This document shows, in pieces, positions 1 to 10,185 of a stretch of DNA of 64,000 nt. The DNA comes from Siphonodentalium dalli. Its lineage: Eukaryota; Mollusca; Scaphopoda; Gadilida; Siphonodentaliidae. Each line of letters begins with the position of its first letter. Position 1 is the first letter of the stretch. The stretch covers positions 176,778,247 to 176,842,246 of the forward strand of contig CP136064.1 in the NCBI GenBank assembly GCA_032622095.1, given 5' to 3'. A model generated the notes under the pieces. It saw nothing but the letters and a program-made list of their open reading frames with translations. It made no database searches and was not told where the DNA came from. Both the position numbers and the translations under genes were made by a program.

Positions 1-441
1 CGAGCGGATGCGGGCGTTTGCCATACCCTCACACACTTTAAGCCCCACCTGGTATTATTGCAAGTGGGGGCTAATGACTTATGTAAAATAGGGCCCGAGG
101 TGGTGTCGGGGGAAATTGATGATTACCTCCATGACCTCAAAGAGAAGTATGGCGTCTCCTGTATCATAGTCAACAAACTTTTTCACCGCACGAAACTGTT
201 GCGTCGTTTCGCTGTCCCGGGCGTCACTTTGGAGCTCCTCAATAAAAGAATCACACAGACCAACGTCATGTTACAAACCTACACAGAAGTTCGTCCAAGG
301 ACTCTGCTCTGGCGTCAGCCCAGATTGGAAAGGGCCGTCCAACATTTCCTGCGCGACGGGATACATTTCAACGAGAGAGGGATCAATAAATATTATTGGG
401 GTATCCGTGGGGCGATGCTTCACTACCTCAACCATTTCTGA
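1..441 (+). CDS. SGNH-hydrolase-like ORF, 5' end outside the window
   Basis: The frame is open from the first base of the window to a TGA at 439-441, so the N-terminus is missing. A hydrophobic strand ending in VLLQVGANDL (about 55-84) matches block III (GxND) of SGNH/GDSL esterases. RDGIHFNERG (about 352-381) matches block V, with the catalytic D-x-x-H pair. The block I serine motif (GDS) would lie left of the window. SGNH domains occur as accessory domains in some LINEs and have been reported in some Ngaro-type tyrosine-recombinase retrotransposons, and a Ngaro-like element follows on the same strand 2.2 kb downstream. Whether the ORF belongs to that element, to a separate TE or to a host esterase cannot be decided here. 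The domain call is good; ownership is inference. Confidence 0.6.
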   Translation, partial: RADAGVCHTLTHFKPHLVLLQVGANDLCKIGPEVVSGEIDDYLHDLKEKYGVSCIIVNKLFHRTKLLRRFAVPGVTLELLNKRITQTNVMLQTYTEVRPRTLLWRQPRLERAVQHFLRDGIHFNERGINKYYWGIRGAMLHYLNHF

Positions 442-2649
442 CTTTGTGGGGCATTCCATCCACAATCGCTAGTAATATTTATTTCGGTGAGTGGTTTTCT
501 AATTTTAGCAATTTTGTTCGCCCTGCATAATCTTGGTTGTATCATGTAGTCTGTCTGTCCGTCCGTCTGTAACATTTTGGTTTCCGATCGATTACTCCAG
601 CTTGGCTTAATTGAGCTGAAGCAAAGTCGGTAGGGGTATTTCCCATATAAAGATACCGCTTAGGCTCGAAGACGGGTTCCGTCCAATTATTCTTATAAGA
701 GTTACGGCCCCTTTTTCGACTTAGAATTTGACAGTCCGTTACCATTTCGGTTTCCGACCAATAAAACTCTAGATTGAATTAGCTGATCTGAACCAAAGTT
801 GGTACGCGTATTTCCCAGTCAAGGTACATGTCCCCGCAGTTAATTTTACATGCGTTACGGCCCCATTTTTCAAATTAGATTTTGACCAATTTCATAACAT
901 TTCAGTTTCCGACCGATAACTCCAGCTTTGATTATTTGATCGGAATCAAAGCTGGTATGAGTATTTCCCAGCCGAAATTACAGGCCAAGTTCTAATATAG
1001 GCTCTACCTAATTATTTTGACGAGAGTTAAGGCCAATTTTAGAATTCATGCCAATGTAAGCCCACGGTATCATTTTAATTTGCGATATCATACATTTTGA
1101 AATGGCTACAGGGAGTATTTTGTTACGCTCTGGCGATGCTCTTGTTGTATTTTATACATGATTACTTTTGTTATTTGACATGCGTATATATGTAGCACGA
1201 TGTTCATACAAGCCTACTATAGAGCTTTAAACTTTTAGCATAACTGCATTTTGTACCAGATTACTTTGGTCAGTTTTCACTCTGTCACACAACGATCATA
1301 AGTGTCTGCTCTATCGCTTCCCAATTTAACCTTCGAGAGATCACATGATGCACCCTTGCATGGTTTCCACTGCTGTGGCATGCAATTTCTTTCGCGTTTA
1401 TTTATTACTTTATTGTTGTGCGTCCCGCATTTTGGCTTTATTATTGTCTATGGAGGGCCAGATGATGCACGCATGTTTTCCACTGGGGCATGCTTTCTAC
1501 CTTGTGATCGATGTCAACTTGCCTTCGATATCATTCCTTTTACCGCTGATGGTCCCTCCACATTAACGTTTTATATAGACTGTCTTCAGTTCTTTTTATC
1601 TCTTCATGCCAGGGAATATGGGTAGCCTTCCCTGGTATTATATTATTATATGCTGATGGTCTCTCATAAGACGTGTATCGCGTTCTAAATGTAGCAACTA
1701 GGCTCGCTGGTCGATAATATAATTACTGATTAATAGTATACAAGGTATGTAGGTACAGCCATACAGACCGTGCATGCATCTTTATCCCGAATTAATTTCC
1801 GTAAATCCGGCCCATAGCACGGGAACGTTCCATACTCGTTTTTCTATTTGTCGCCCCGTTAAATTCGGTGACAGGCCATGTCGACCAACCAGCATTCTTC
1901 TTGGTGATATATTATGGTTTTCGCGCGGGGCAGTAAGGTTATCCCACCAGCGCTCTGTCATTGTTTTACTCTACACGTTCGGCTTTATAAGAGTCTTCAC
2001 AGCGCGACAACCGTGCCCATGACCATCCCGGTAGGACGTAACATTCCTGGCGTCTCCGACGGTCGTTGTACGTGGCGGCATTAAAGGCTTTCGCGTGGTT
2101 GTTGGACAACTTCAATAAAAATTTACGTCCCTGCAGGACCTTCTTCTTGACTTGTTTATCGTGCAATTCACCAATTCTCGTTCGTTATTAGCCGTATGGC
2201 AATTTCCTGCGGAATATTTACTCTTCGGACTCGCCCGAAAAGTTTTCAGCGTGGGTATAGATTTTCTCCGCTGTTATTATTCATGAATGTTTACCAGTTA
2301 ATGGCCCATACATTTCTTGCACGGCTGCCAGCCTGGTGTCCTGGAGTGCCAATTGACATCTACGTTCTCTACAAGTGCATAACCTTTGGCTGGCTTTCAC
2401 TTTCCTTCTCCCGGGTGCAACCGGTTCTTCAACACTTCAATTCAATAATAACCGTACCAAATTTCCAGAGTTAACTTCAATTTTGAGCTATACCTATCAC
2501 GTCCAGTACATACACCAGTGTTAACTTAATACGGCGGTTACTCCGCATCCCGGGCCTTGCATGGCACTCCGGGGTACGACAGGCTATTAGTTGAGTTAAG
2601 GTTCCATACTGCGTGGTGTAATTTTCTTTTTTCAGCTATCAGTTTCCAT
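442..2649. other. non-coding stretch between SGNH ORF and gag
   Basis: I see no convincing gene here. The first part holds the degenerate tandem repeat listed separately. Around 1340-1500 a short motif containing ATGATGCAC, followed by TTTCCACTG and GGCATGC, occurs twice about 110 bases apart, so part of the region is an old duplication. Short ORFs here have no recognisable domain. It could be the 5' untranslated part of the Ngaro-like element. I found no upstream copy of the 6934-7414 sequence that would mark that element's 5' end. Confidence 0.4.
541..1146. repeat. degenerate tandem repeat, period about 155-170 bp
   Basis: A (TCTG)/(TCCG) run at 550-570 leads into three diverged units, each starting with CATTT(T/C)(G/A)GTTTCCGA at 573, 743 and 898. 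Units share a GATAACTCCAG-like block, an AAAG(T/C)(T/C)GGTA(G/C/T)G block, TATTTCCCA and a GTTACGGCCCC block. The layout (TCTG-rich start, then divergent units) resembles the Helitron-like elements at 9801-10685, but I could not place the termini. Confidence 0.6.
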
Positions 2650-3985
2650 ATGCCACGGAGAGGCAGGGGTCAATCCCCTTCAGTCGCAAGGACCACCAGG
2701 AGCGCAGGCCGCATACGAGATAGGAACCGGTCCAGCCCAGTATCTACTACCCGCCCCACACGGGCCAGCGTACGCCCGCGAAGTACCACAGCCAGGCACG
2801 CGGCTATGCCTGCCACACGAGGTCGCGCATCACTTCGCTTTGTTCGGGACAGCGATAGCTCGGCATCCCCAGTTCACAGAAGACGCGCTTCTACCAGCAC
2901 CCGCGGTCAATCTCCAAGAGGGCACACAGCCCCGCGCGGTCGACCATCCACACGAGGACGCGCACCATTTCAACAATCATCAGGTAGGCACTCGCCGCCC
3001 GGTATCTCTAGTCCTGTCTCGCCAGTACCCGTTGCCCTTCACTCTTCCCAGGCGCACCGGGCCAAGAGACGCCACGTTTCGATCTCCAGTATAGCGGATG
3101 GATCTACTTCCGACTCGGATCAAAGCCATGGGGGAGGGTTTCCATTTCCTACGCTTGAGCGAGGCAATGCTAACCTTCCTCTGTTTTCTTCGGGGGGGGG
3201 GGGGGGTAGACGTGGGGCCAACTTTTCAATCTCAATCCATTCCGCTCTCATCTTCAGTTTCCACCAAGACAAAACGTAAAATATGGTCCCACGAATATGT
3301 GGAATTTTCTCATTTACTCCCCAGTGCAGAAAATACAGGCACCGGCCGATCTAGCTGGGTGGACACTTCCGTCGGTAGAGTTTTGGCATCATTACCACCT
3401 GAACCCAAACGCATTTTATCAATCGAGCGGTGGGTCGACGCGTACGAGGTATACATGTCAGTGTACTTCGAGAAGTATCCAACGCTGGCCATTTCTATGA
3501 TCAAATATCAATCCAACATCCGTTATCTGGCCAAGATGGGCCTTAATTGGGCCTTTTATGACAAAAGTTTTCGACAATTGAAACAGAGTAATATTGGGCT
3601 TACATGGGACACTTGGAATTGGGAACTGTTCATGAGAGCGAAAGAATTGGGAGTGGCAGGCGTTACACCATTGGTTCAAACGGGACGAATTCCACCATCT
3701 CAACCGAATGGGGTGCCCTTTGGATTTTGCCGAAAGTTCCATAATGGGCAATATTGCGAATTTGGCGCGTGCCCCTATAGGCATGATTGCTTCCTATGCA
3801 GTGGCTCCCATCGGGCGGGGGCGCCCAGGTGTTCAATCCCGAGTAGGGCAGCATCAGTACCGCCCAATTCTTTTCGAGGCAGGGGTCAACACAGGGGGAC
3901 GTTCACTACTGCGCCACCCCGGGGGCGCGGGCAATCAACTTCCAACTCCAATCCACGTGGGAAGGCTAGCGGCCCTGCTTACTAG
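2650..3985 (+). pseudogene. Gag-like protein of the Ngaro-like element, frame change at a poly-G tract
   Basis: The first in-frame ATG is at 2650 and opens a basic, RG/SR-rich region (about 180 residues, with many TRGR and RGRxS motifs) likely to bind nucleic acid. The frame runs to a run of 15 G at 3192-3206. Beyond it the plausible protein continues one base later in phase, starting VDVGPTFQSQ. Downstream comes a globular segment (WVDAYEVYMSVYFEKYP to TWDTWNWELFMRAKELG) as in DIRS/Ngaro Gag. A CCCH finger (FCRKFHNGQYCEFGACPYRH, about 3727-3786) and an adjoining CX2CX3HX6C knuckle follow. The stop is at 3983-3985. The frame change may be a mutation, a homopolymer sequencing error or slippage. 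The last about 280 bases overlap the RT frame. Confidence 0.75.
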
Positions 3986-5516
3986 TAGTGGTTATAACAC
4001 CATAGACCGGGAATATGTGGTCATGGGCTTCGAGGAGGGGTTCGACATTGGTTCTACTTGTACCAGACTTCACATCTCTCCGAATCTGAAATCGGCCAAT
4101 GATTACCCAGGGATCGTTCAAGGGAAGTTGACTGATGAAATTAATGCGGGGCGTATTCAGGGCCCATTTGAGGCCCCACCATTAGACAATTTTGTAGTCT
4201 CCCAAGTGGGGGTTGTCGAGAAATCTACGCCGGGAACGTATAGAATGATACACCATCTCTCTTTTCCCCAGGGGGACTCCATTAATGATGGCATTCCAGA
4301 AGAGATCGCTTCGGTCTCATACCAAACTATACAACAGGCCATTGAGATGATACGCGACATGAAAGATCGTTGCTTCCTAGCGAAATTTGATATACGAAAT
4401 TCGTTCAGACAACTCCCAGTCAAACCAAGCAACTATCCATTGTTGGGCATGCGAGTGGAGGGCAAATACTATTTTGATAAGTGCCTCCCCATGGGGTATC
4501 GTTCTAGTTGCTTTATTTTCGAAAAATTCAGCACATCTTTGGCTTGGATATTCAGAAATAATGGGATTGAGACCTTACACGTGTTAGACGATTTTTTGAT
4601 TTTCGCCTCTAGTGAGAACCAATGTCGGACCAACTTGGCGAAAGCACTCCAAATATGCGCATACCTTGGTGTCCCTTTGGCCGGGGAAAAAACGGTTACC
4701 CCCACTCAGACAATTATATTTTTGGGGATAGAACTTGATGTACCTTCTAAATCGGCCCGCCTACCCGAAGCGAAATTGTCCAAATGTTCAAGCCTTATAA
4801 AGTTTTTCCTTGCTAGGCATAAGGTTACTCTCAGGGAATTACAATCTCTTATTGGTTTACTCAGCTTTACTTGCTCGGTAGTGGTCCCTGGTCGCGCCTT
4901 CCTTCGTCGCTTGATTAACTTAACGCTAGGGGTTCGTTTCCCCCATCATAAACTTCGACTAACTCAAAGCGTTAAAAAAGATCTGCAAATTTGGATGGCT
5001 TTCTTAAACTCTTTCAATTGCCGGTCCTTTTTTCTCAAAGACCCTTGGATCACTAATGATTCTATCAATTTATATACTGATGCTTCAACATCGCGCGGTT
5101 GTGGGGCCATTTTTGGAAGTGAGTGGTTTGTTGTCCCCTGGGAGACTGGCGAGGGGTCGATGAACATTGCCGTGCTGGAATTGTACCCAATTTTACTTGC
5201 AATTAAAATATGGGGGCCAAAACTTAAGAACCATAAAGTTCTTTTTCTTTGCGATAACGAAGCAATAGTCACAGTTATAAATAAACAGACTACGAAGGAC
5301 ACTTCGATCTTATGCCTTTTGCGACAATTGGTCCTGTCTTGTCTAGTCTACAATATCCATTTCCGCGCTTGTCATGTCCCGGGGTGTCAAAATATTCCAT
5401 GCGATAGCATCAGTCGATTTCAGTTTCAGGATTTTCGTCGGGCCTACCCCCATGCCGCGGAACAACCCACACCAGTACCAGCAGACTATGCGTTGCGCAC
5501 TTGGCTCAAACAGTAG
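3708..5516 (+). CDS. reverse transcriptase-RNase H polyprotein, Ngaro/DIRS-like
   Basis: This 602-codon frame copies the element RNA and removes the RNA strand. RT motif A is KFDIRNSFRQL (Asp at residue 228), motif B is LPMGYRSSC (260-268), and motif C is HVLDDFLIFA with LDD at 293-295, the variant typical of DIRS-type RTs. RNase H follows with Asp 458 (LYTDAS), Glu 491 (AVLELYP), Asp 516 (LFLCDNEA) and Asp 566 (PCDSISRF), so all four acidic positions are present. The first ATG at 3708 lies inside the gag zinc-finger region in another phase, and conserved protein begins only about 50 residues later. The true start is therefore uncertain and expression probably involves the overlap with gag. 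The frame ends 16 bases into the recombinase frame. There is no internal stop. Confidence 0.88.
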   Translation: MGCPLDFAESSIMGNIANLARAPIGMIASYAVAPIGRGRPGVQSRVGQHQYRPILFEAGVNTGGRSLLRHPGGAGNQLPTPIHVGRLAALLTSSGYNTIDREYVVMGFEEGFDIGSTCTRLHISPNLKSANDYPGIVQGKLTDEINAGRIQGPFEAPPLDNFVVSQVGVVEKSTPGTYRMIHHLSFPQGDSINDGIPEEIASVSYQTIQQAIEMIRDMKDRCFLAKFDIRNSFRQLPVKPSNYPLLGMRVEGKYYFDKCLPMGYRSSCFIFEKFSTSLAWIFRNNGIETLHVLDDFLIFASSENQCRTNLAKALQICAYLGVPLAGEKTVTPTQTIIFLGIELDVPSKSARLPEAKLSKCSSLIKFFLARHKVTLRELQSLIGLLSFTCSVVVPGRAFLRRLINLTLGVRFPHHKLRLTQSVKKDLQIWMAFLNSFNCRSFFLKDPWITNDSINLYTDASTSRGCGAIFGSEWFVVPWETGEGSMNIAVLELYPILLAIKIWGPKLKNHKVLFLCDNEAIVTVINKQTTKDTSILCLLRQLVLSCLVYNIHFRACHVPGCQNIPCDSISRFQFQDFRRAYPHAAEQPTPVPADYALRTWLKQ

Positions 5517-6397
5517 ACCAGCTCATCCATGACAGCTTAGCTGACCGCACACATCGGTTGTACAGAAAAACAAAGGATCAGTACGTAGCCTTTTGTCGGC
5601 AAATCTCAGCCCGGCCTTTCCCAGCAAGCACGCGCACAGTATCCTTGTTCGTAGCCTTTTTGTATAACCAGGGGTATGCCTATAGAACAATTCGTTCCAC
5701 ACTTTCGGCTCTTACATATCACCATAAATTCCAAGGTTTTGCAGATCCATGCTCTCATTTTGATATTCAAAAAATGCTCTTGGGCATTCAACATAACAGA
5801 CCTTCCCAGGACGCGCGTATACCCATCACGCCACGTATACTGCGACAACTTTGCAATTCACTTTTGCATCTGGCCGAAGGGGGTTATGCATGCCAGCTGT
5901 ACCGGGCAATCTTTGCGACAGCATTTTATGGGTTCGCTCGAATCGGCGAGCTGTGCCCTGCCTCGGTTGCACTGCAAGGGAGGGTAATTCAGTACGCAGA
6001 TACAAAACTCGTCTCCCCCACAAAAATTGCGATAACTTTCCGGTATTTTAAACATAACGCAAGTGGTCGGCCCCATGTTGTATACATCCGGTCGCAACAT
6101 ACCGGTCCCTGCCCCGTACGGGCATTAATACAATATCTGGGTTGTTGTGGCGGTGGCGATGGGCCCCTCTTCAGCTGGCCAGATGGGGATCCCGTGTTGC
6201 ACAGGCAGTTTACAACAGTTTTTCAGGAATGCTTACAGTTTAATCACTTGGACCCCCACAAAGTAAAGCCTCACAGTTTCCGAATCGGGGCTGCATGTTG
6301 GGCGGCCGGGCTGGGATTTACTGACGCCCAAATAAGATTGATGGGCAGGTGGCATTCAAATGCTTTTCACACATACCTTCGCAGTATGGCTCATTGA
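5501..6397 (+). CDS. tyrosine recombinase (integrase) of the Ngaro-like element
   Basis: The frame is open for 298 codons. An N-terminal SAM-like core-binding region (TVSLFVAFLYNQGYAYRTIR, about 46-65) is followed by the catalytic domain with the full set of residues: Arg 147 (GFARIGEL), His 258 and Arg 261 (KPHSFRIGA), His 285 (MGRWHSNAF) and the nucleophile Tyr 292 (HTYLRS). The enzyme would recombine a circular DNA intermediate into the genome. The frame overlaps the RT-RNase H frame by 16 bases and lacks an ATG near its start (the codon at 5501 is TTG), so it is likely made by frameshift, reinitiation or from a start I cannot see. No defect is visible. Confidence 0.88.
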   Translation: MAQTVDQLIHDSLADRTHRLYRKTKDQYVAFCRQISARPFPASTRTVSLFVAFLYNQGYAYRTIRSTLSALTYHHKFQGFADPCSHFDIQKMLLGIQHNRPSQDARIPITPRILRQLCNSLLHLAEGGYACQLYRAIFATAFYGFARIGELCPASVALQGRVIQYADTKLVSPTKIAITFRYFKHNASGRPHVVYIRSQHTGPCPVRALIQYLGCCGGGDGPLFSWPDGDPVLHRQFTTVFQECLQFNHLDPHKVKPHSFRIGAACWAAGLGFTDAQIRLMGRWHSNAFHTYLRSMAH

Positions 6398-6426
6398 TCC
6401 CGCCTTTGCATGAGCGCGGCGGGATC
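6396..6426 (+). other. perfect 9-bp stem-loop at the recombinase stop
   Basis: GATCCCGCC (6396-6404) and GGCGGGATC (6418-6426) form a perfect inverted repeat around a 13-base loop, starting within the recombinase TGA stop codon. It is seen directly; an RNA processing or termination role is only a guess. Confidence 0.6.
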
Positions 6427-6796
6427 TCATGCTTTCAATGACAACTACGCTTGAGCGAGGTGCCATTGGATGCGTTGGGGCGGCACACGATTATTCCTGG
6501 CAGTCTTTAGATTTCTAGTCACATTAGCCATGTAGTATACAATTTTGTCCCCAGCGGGCTTGTAGTCCATTGCAGCGGTTCCTATGTCAAGGGTTTTCAA
6601 CACTTGGTTAATCGAATTATTTTCCGGACATGTTCAATGACTTTGAGTCTGGGTTTTCTACAATTTGTTACTTTACATAATTTTCCTCCCCATGCAAAGA
6701 CTTTGATCCTGGGTTCGTTCCAGCAACTGTCCTATCCAGCTCAATTTTTTTTGGCGGGGCCAAAGAGTGCCAGTACAAACGGGACTCTTTGGCTAT
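6427..6796 (+). other. non-coding 3' region of the Ngaro-like element
   Basis: This is the stretch between the recombinase hairpin and the first direct-repeat copy. No ORF of note is present. GACTTTGA(G/T)(T/C)CTGGGTT occurs at about 6640 and 6700, a short internal duplication. Confidence 0.4.
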
Positions 6797-6933
6797 GGCG
6801 GTTATTGCGCCTCAAAAATTGTTAATTGTTTTTATTATTATTCATGTATCGGCTTCCTGTAATTATGTTTTGCTAAACAGGTAGCTAAAACCGCATTCCA
6901 TTGTTTGTCTTTATTTTAACCCTGTGGGATAAA
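6797..6933 (+). repeat. split direct repeat, first copy (B1)
   Basis: These 137 bases, starting GGCGGTTATTGCGCCTC and ending CTGTGGGATAAA, are identical to 7415-7551 on reading both in full. They lie 0.4 kb after the recombinase stop. In Ngaro elements the 3' end reads B1-A2-B2, and the intervening 481 bases would then be A2. Confidence 0.85.
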
Positions 6934-6976
6934 ACATAGTCGTATAAGAGCGACGTATTTTATCCCAAAGGGTTAA
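6916..6976 (+). other. 19-bp stem-loop spanning the B1/A2 junction
   Basis: The arm at 6916-6934 (TTAACCCTGTGGGATAAAA) pairs with 6958-6976 with one mismatch, around a 23-base loop. The right arm lies in the A2 segment, so the copy at 7534-7551 lacks its partner. A junction-specific hairpin could mark the end used by the recombinase; that is inference. Confidence 0.6.
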
Positions 6977-7414
6977 ACAGATGCGGAGATTTAAACCAGA
7001 AACTTTTAGAAACGCAAACATGTTCGGTAGCGAAATATTTCACCGATAGATCACTACGCTACCAATACGCCATACCGCATGGAATTCCAAAGAAGTAAGC
7101 AAAATAAAATAAAGCGACAAAGTATTTGGACAAATTGACAACATAATCATGAATCGCGAGAGTTTGGGAAAAATGTTAATTAGGCCACGAAGCGATTGGG
7201 ATAACTCTTGAGCAGGAATGGGGAGAACTATATTTTTACACGTAGGGGTGAGCGGCGCGGTCGGTGTCAACTTTCTTTCCAACTTATCGATCGAAGAAGA
7301 CGGTCACCAATTTTTGAAAACCCTCCCTCCCTCCCATTTTTCGTGGTTGTTGGAGAGCACACAGGGTTGATGTCTTTGCCCCCCCCCCACCTTTCGGGGT
7401 TTGTTTTTGATGGC
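6934..7414 (+). repeat. segment between the direct repeats (putative A2)
   Basis: These 481 bases separate the two 137-bp copies. There is no significant ORF. A C run and (CCCT)-rich patch lie at about 7320-7390. If the split-repeat model is right, the same sequence should recur at the 5' end of the element. I did not find it within the window. Confidence 0.55.
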
Positions 7415-7551
7415 GGCGGTTATTGCGCCTCAAAAATTGTTAATTGTTTTTATTATTATTCATGTATCGGCTTCCTGTAATTATGTTTTGCTAAACAGGT
7501 AGCTAAAACCGCATTCCATTGTTTGTCTTTATTTTAACCCTGTGGGATAAA
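7415..7551 (+). repeat. split direct repeat, second copy (B2), likely 3' end of the element
   Basis: Identical over 137 bases to 6797-6933. Sequence similarity stops exactly after GGGATAAA at 7551, which I take as the 3' terminus of the Ngaro-like element. Confidence 0.8.
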
Positions 7552-7597
7552 TATATACTATTTTACATAGTTTTGTTTGCTCCAAAAATATTACTTT

Positions 7598-7820
7598 ACG
7601 GGTGGTTCTCTACATATCAAGTTTTTTTAGGTGGCATTCTATATATGCATATTTCACAGGCTGCCCTCTTTACATATTATTTTGCAGGTGGTGTTCTAAG
7701 TATTTTGCCTGATTTAGCAGGTGGCTTGCTAACTATTTATTGCAGGTAGTCGTCTAAATATTTTATTCTCATTGGTGACTTAATGGATATGTTAGGTTAC
7801 AGGTGGCTTCCTGTACATAT
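7598..7820. repeat. degenerate short tandem repeat beside the Ngaro-like 3' end
   Basis: About seven loosely similar units (GGTGG, then a short variable stretch, then CTA-(A/C)-ATATTT-like) start at 7601, 7630, 7664, 7687, 7720, 7745 and 7802, spaced 23-57 bases. They lie directly downstream of the element. Confidence 0.45.
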
Positions 7821-9800
7821 CTTAGGTACTTGTTCATGCCATTAGTTTAGGGCAGCAGTAATTCATCCTAAGGAACTTTGCGCATTCAATAACTTCCTGG
7901 GAACATTATTACATGGATTGTCATGGACTAGTTAATAGCCTTCTTGAGTTTCAATCCATTCAACCATTCTTCCAAGAATACTGACATTTTATCACATGTT
8001 GTCAGTAGTACATGTACCTATGGTAGCAATCGAGTACCTAATATTACTTTAAATCCTTAATAATTTTACTACCTATATTCTTTCAGCGTACCGCTATTTG
8101 TTTTATTACCAGTTAATATTCAAAGTATTACTCGTTTCGTGGTTTACCATAAATTTGGTTCATAATTCAATTCTTCACATTCAAAATGATAATGATTTGC
8201 GATATCTCTGCCATCATATTATAACCAGAAAATCATAGTCCGTAATGGTACCGCACTCACGATCATATATTATATAACCAGAGTTGTAATTATGGAATAG
8301 AACATATATTGGCTCCCGAATGACCAACTCATAGAATTAATCGCTTTGCACTTCTTGGCATTCGAACAACGATTGTAACCCATTTTATAAACAAAACGCC
8401 CATGCTCCCACGGTATACCAAGAACCGCGAACCATCAATTACTTCTGTTCCGTTTGGGGTCGTCGAACCATGCGAATTACGTCCCTTTTGGGACCAAGCA
8501 AAACCTATGCGTTATCAGGGCACGGTTAAAGTGTGCGCTTGTCTGCCTATCATGGTGGATACGTCGGCGATAGCAATTGACGAATCTCAAATTTATTACA
8601 TCTTATACATGTAGACGGTTAAAACGCTGTCAGCATAGCCATTTACGTTTTACAGGGCTTAAGGGGGAGACGCATGTTTGCCCAATTTTTTTCCAATTTT
8701 GGATGGGTCAGGTAATTTGGCAATATCTAGATAAATCCACAACCGTATGCAATGGAACTTCACAGGGATGTAGAGCACATATTGAGGAATGCATACCATG
8801 TATTAAAAGTTTTGAAATATGAACATCATAAGAGTAATGAAGAGAGATTTGTAACATTTTATAATAAGTTCACTTTAGGTACCGAGAACTTTTATCTACT
8901 TCCACTTTCATCGTTAAACTGCGGTGACAGATGTAGCATCATATCTGTTTTCCATGAGAGGAGTCGTCTTTCTGCAGAAGATGGAACACCATTCTTATAA
9001 ATGAAGTCAAATTATGAGTACCCTATTCTGAAAAATGACAATAATTAACCAGACATTTGCAATTGGGACTATTTTGAAATGTATGGAGGACAGGATGGAC
9101 AAATAACAAATCAATTGAACTTGTAAAAAAAGCCTGTTTACTATGATTTGGATATTAAATGGAAATAATCATAATACAATAATACAATGATATATGTATC
9201 AATGTATTATTATTAATTAATAATTAATTTAATAATTAATTATTAGTTATTATTTAATTTTCAATTAAAAAAAATATTATTTTTTGAACTCTCAAAAGAT
9301 AGTACTCTCATTCAGCTTTTCAATGCATAATATCTCTCAATATATGACAGATTGTCATTGATATCATACTTAACTGAACTGACCAAATAAATACACATGA
9401 ATAAATCATAAATTTTGCTTCTGACATTCTGTGGTTTTATCCCAGGACTGAGGTATCCCAATGATGCAAAGTATTCCCACTATATCAAAGTAATCAATCT
9501 CACTATGCCATTGAATATTGGTGATAAGTCTGTTGAAATACAGTTTATATTGACCCCAAAGGTGTCACTGTGACTTTCTGTAAGGTAATGTATTTGTCAT
9601 ATGATGGACCATGGGTAATGGGTTATACCAAAAATCGCACATACCTGTTGTGCAGTATTGACGCTAAATTAAATTACATACCTGCTCATTTGCTCATTGT
9701 AGCACCACTGTTATCAGCAGGGCAACCTCTCAGTTAGTCGGCATTGTCAACAAGAAAACTAAGATGCATGCATCAGGTCGGCCGTGAATTGTTGTAGCTA
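7821..9800. other. no recognisable gene
   Basis: AT-rich sequence with ORFs up to about 80 codons that lack any domain. An extreme AT stretch made of TTAATTAATAATTA-like blocks lies at 9170-9290. A C/T-rich TATG tetranucleotide run begins at about 9830, inside the next element. Confidence 0.5.
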
Positions 9801-10185
9801 TCGATTATACATTTTGAAACACCTGTCTGTCTGTATGTATGTATGTATGTGTGTATGCATGAATGCATGTGTGTATGTGTTATAGACTCTAACACTGCTC
9901 GAATTTGGTATTTAACGTGTCAACTTGACCTCGCTCATAGGCATGTTTCTGGACCTTGACCGATCCGACTAAAAATTTGTGTGTAGGACTACTTCGATCC
10001 CGGGAGCGATATGGACGGGTCCAATTTCACGTGGGACCATGTTCTCGAACGTGCTGATATAGGCATGTTTCTGGACCAATTGAACAATAGTTTGGCCAGA
10101 TGCTGTATATACTGGGTACTGTCCAGATGGAGGCGATCACAAAAAATCCCTAACTAGCCCGAACGAAGTCGAGTACATCAGCTAG
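9801..10185 (+). mobile_element. Helitron-like non-autonomous element, first of a joined pair
   Basis: Begins TC directly after an A (9801), runs into a (CTGT/TATG) tract, and ends CCCGAACGAAGTCGAGTAC then CATCAGCTAG (CTAG at 10182-10185) followed by T. Helitrons are known to start with TC, to end CTRR after a short hairpin, and to insert between A and T. The 3' segment is nearly the same as that of the next element. No coding capacity. Confidence 0.65.

Larger units (their letters stand above)
2650..7551 (+). mobile_element. Ngaro/DIRS-like tyrosine-recombinase retrotransposon, 5' end not located
   Basis: Three consecutive same-strand coding blocks are present: gag with a CCCH-type and a second zinc finger, RT plus RNase H, and a tyrosine recombinase. 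They are followed by a 137-bp direct repeat whose two identical copies flank a 481-bp segment. This gene content, and a B1-A2-B2 arrangement at the 3' end, is what is known for Ngaro-type DIRS elements, which use a tyrosine recombinase instead of a DDE integrase and have split direct repeats rather than LTRs. The matching A1 copy expected at the 5' end was not found in the window and may lie to the left. The RT-RNase H and recombinase frames are uninterrupted; gag is broken only at a poly-G tract. Identical repeat copies suggest recent insertion. Confidence 0.8.

Noticed and set aside
2196-2474. 92-codon ORF before gag, and the 1302-1625 ORF
   Set aside because: No domain, start codons are not well placed, and composition matches the surrounding non-coding sequence.
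6445-6469. Sixteen-base match (CTACGCTTGAGCGAGG) to 3150-3170 as a possible recombination site
   Set aside because: A match of this length is not unlikely by chance in 64 kb, and nothing else ties the two places together.
8402-9000. Overlapping ORFs of 70-82 codons
   Set aside because: Short, overlapping in different frames, with no recognisable motif.
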